In this document: piece after piece, positions 5,255-5,771 of the stretch
Position numbering within the stretch: position 1 is the stretch's first letter
Layout: each line of letters opens with the position of its first letter
Source: Bacteroidota bacterium
GTDB lineage: Bacteria > Bacteroidota > Bacteroidia > Chitinophagales > LD1
Direction: 5' to 3'
Assembly (NCBI GenBank): GCA_023428205.1
Contig: JAEYZB010000088.1
Location: 1-5,771, forward strand
Length of the DNA: 5,771 bases
Made by a program: the position numbers and the translations under genes
The notes under the pieces: generated by a model
Told to the model about the DNA's origin: nothing
The model's database searches: none
Seen by the model: only the letters and a program-made list of their open reading frames with translations

Positions 5255-5771
5255 ATGAAACCTCTATTAGCCGTTTTTGTTTCCTTTCTGTTTTTTAGCG
5301 GAATTAATGCACAGCAGGCGTTGAACTTAACGGCATCGCCCCAATGGGTCAATATTCACGACTTAGATGTACCGGGAACAAAATTAACGGTTGAAGCCTT
5401 GTTTTACCGCAGACCGGGTAGTGGCCCCAATTTAGTGTCCAAACATACGGGCCCTCCGAATGTAAATTATTTACTTCGCCCAACCACATTTGAAATTACA
5501 ACTGGCGGAAGCGGTTTCAATCAAATGCCGAATCCTTTTCCCGTGCAGGATAACACATGGTATCACATTGCAGGAACCTATGACGGCAGTTATATCCGTT
5601 ATTATTTGAATGGTTGTTTAATTGTGGAACAAGCATGGAATGGCAATATGGTTACCAACAACCTGAATACCGCTATCGGAAATATTTCCAGCAGCCCTTA
5701 TGCAGAACAATTTTTAGGCATGATAGACGAAGTGCGGGTTTGGAACGTGACTCGTACGCAAGCCCAAATTC
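5255..5771 (+). CDS. Secreted LamG/concanavalin A-like domain protein, 3'-truncated by the window edge
   Basis: The N-terminal 172 residues of an exported protein; the frame is still open at the window edge. MKPLLAVFVSFLFFSGINAQQ is a clear signal peptide, with likely cleavage after Ala19. Residues about 22-172 form a LamG-type (Laminin_G_3) jelly-roll domain. Its hallmarks are NTWYHIAGTYDG (100-111), a YYLNG turn (116-120) and GMIDEVRVWNVTRTQAQI (155-172), the last being the diagnostic final strand. In Bacteroidota this domain often opens long adhesin-like or multidomain proteins exported by type IX secretion (family knowledge). The C-terminus is not visible, so neither the sorting domain nor the total length can be stated. 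Such domains bind carbohydrate or protein ligands, but the ligand here is unknown. The ATG at 5255 is chosen because it directly precedes the signal peptide and lies 27 nt after the -7-like box. No operon partner is visible. Confidence 0.85.
   Translation, partial: MKPLLAVFVSFLFFSGINAQQALNLTASPQWVNIHDLDVPGTKLTVEALFYRRPGSGPNLVSKHTGPPNVNYLLRPTTFEITTGGSGFNQMPNPFPVQDNTWYHIAGTYDGSYIRYYLNGCLIVEQAWNGNMVTNNLNTAIGNISSSPYAEQFLGMIDEVRVWNVTRTQAQI

Overview
The window reads as a chromosomal segment of a Bacteroidota bacterium, probably from the Chitinophagales/Sphingobacteriia/Saprospiria side. The evidence is: a type IX secretion (Por) C-terminal sorting domain on one protein; an upstream signal of acpP that matches the Bacteroidota consensus (TTTG, 19 bp, TAnnTTTG); little or no Shine-Dalgarno sequence before the starts; and AT-leaning, compact coding. 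I cannot name the genus.

Layout. (1) 1-1225, minus strand: a major facilitator superfamily transporter, complete at its start and cut by the window edge a few residues before its likely C-terminus. (2) 1226-1384: a divergent intergenic region holding one copy of a recurring motif. (3) 1385-2236, plus: an exported choice-of-anchor V-type protein with a CX4CH motif and a T9SS sorting domain. (4) 2336-2366: a clear promoter, then acpP (2392-2634) and fabF (2656-3903), the acyl carrier protein and condensing enzyme of type II fatty acid synthesis, in one operon. (5) 3911-3960: a perfect 12-bp inverted repeat that includes two more copies of the recurring motif. (6) 4022-4747: a TerC-family membrane protein, followed after 3 bp by a small unrecognised three-helix membrane protein (4751-5095). 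(7) 5255 to the window end: the N-terminal part of a secreted LamG/concanavalin A-like protein, cut by the edge.

The genes are mostly ordinary: core lipid synthesis, ion and solute transport, and envelope or secreted proteins. No mobile element, CRISPR array, rRNA or tRNA is visible. No intergenic stretch exceeds about 160 bp.

The least explained signal is non-coding. The motif CTCGTTTTTTC lies 92-109 nt upstream of three plus-strand starts (1385, 4022, 5255). For the two exported-protein genes the match extends to 20 of 22 bases. A second shared word, TTTTCACTTT, lies exactly 63 nt upstream of both the 1385 and 4022 starts. One copy of the first motif sits in a divergent intergenic region, so simple terminator function does not explain all copies; a shared regulatory or 5'-leader element is possible.
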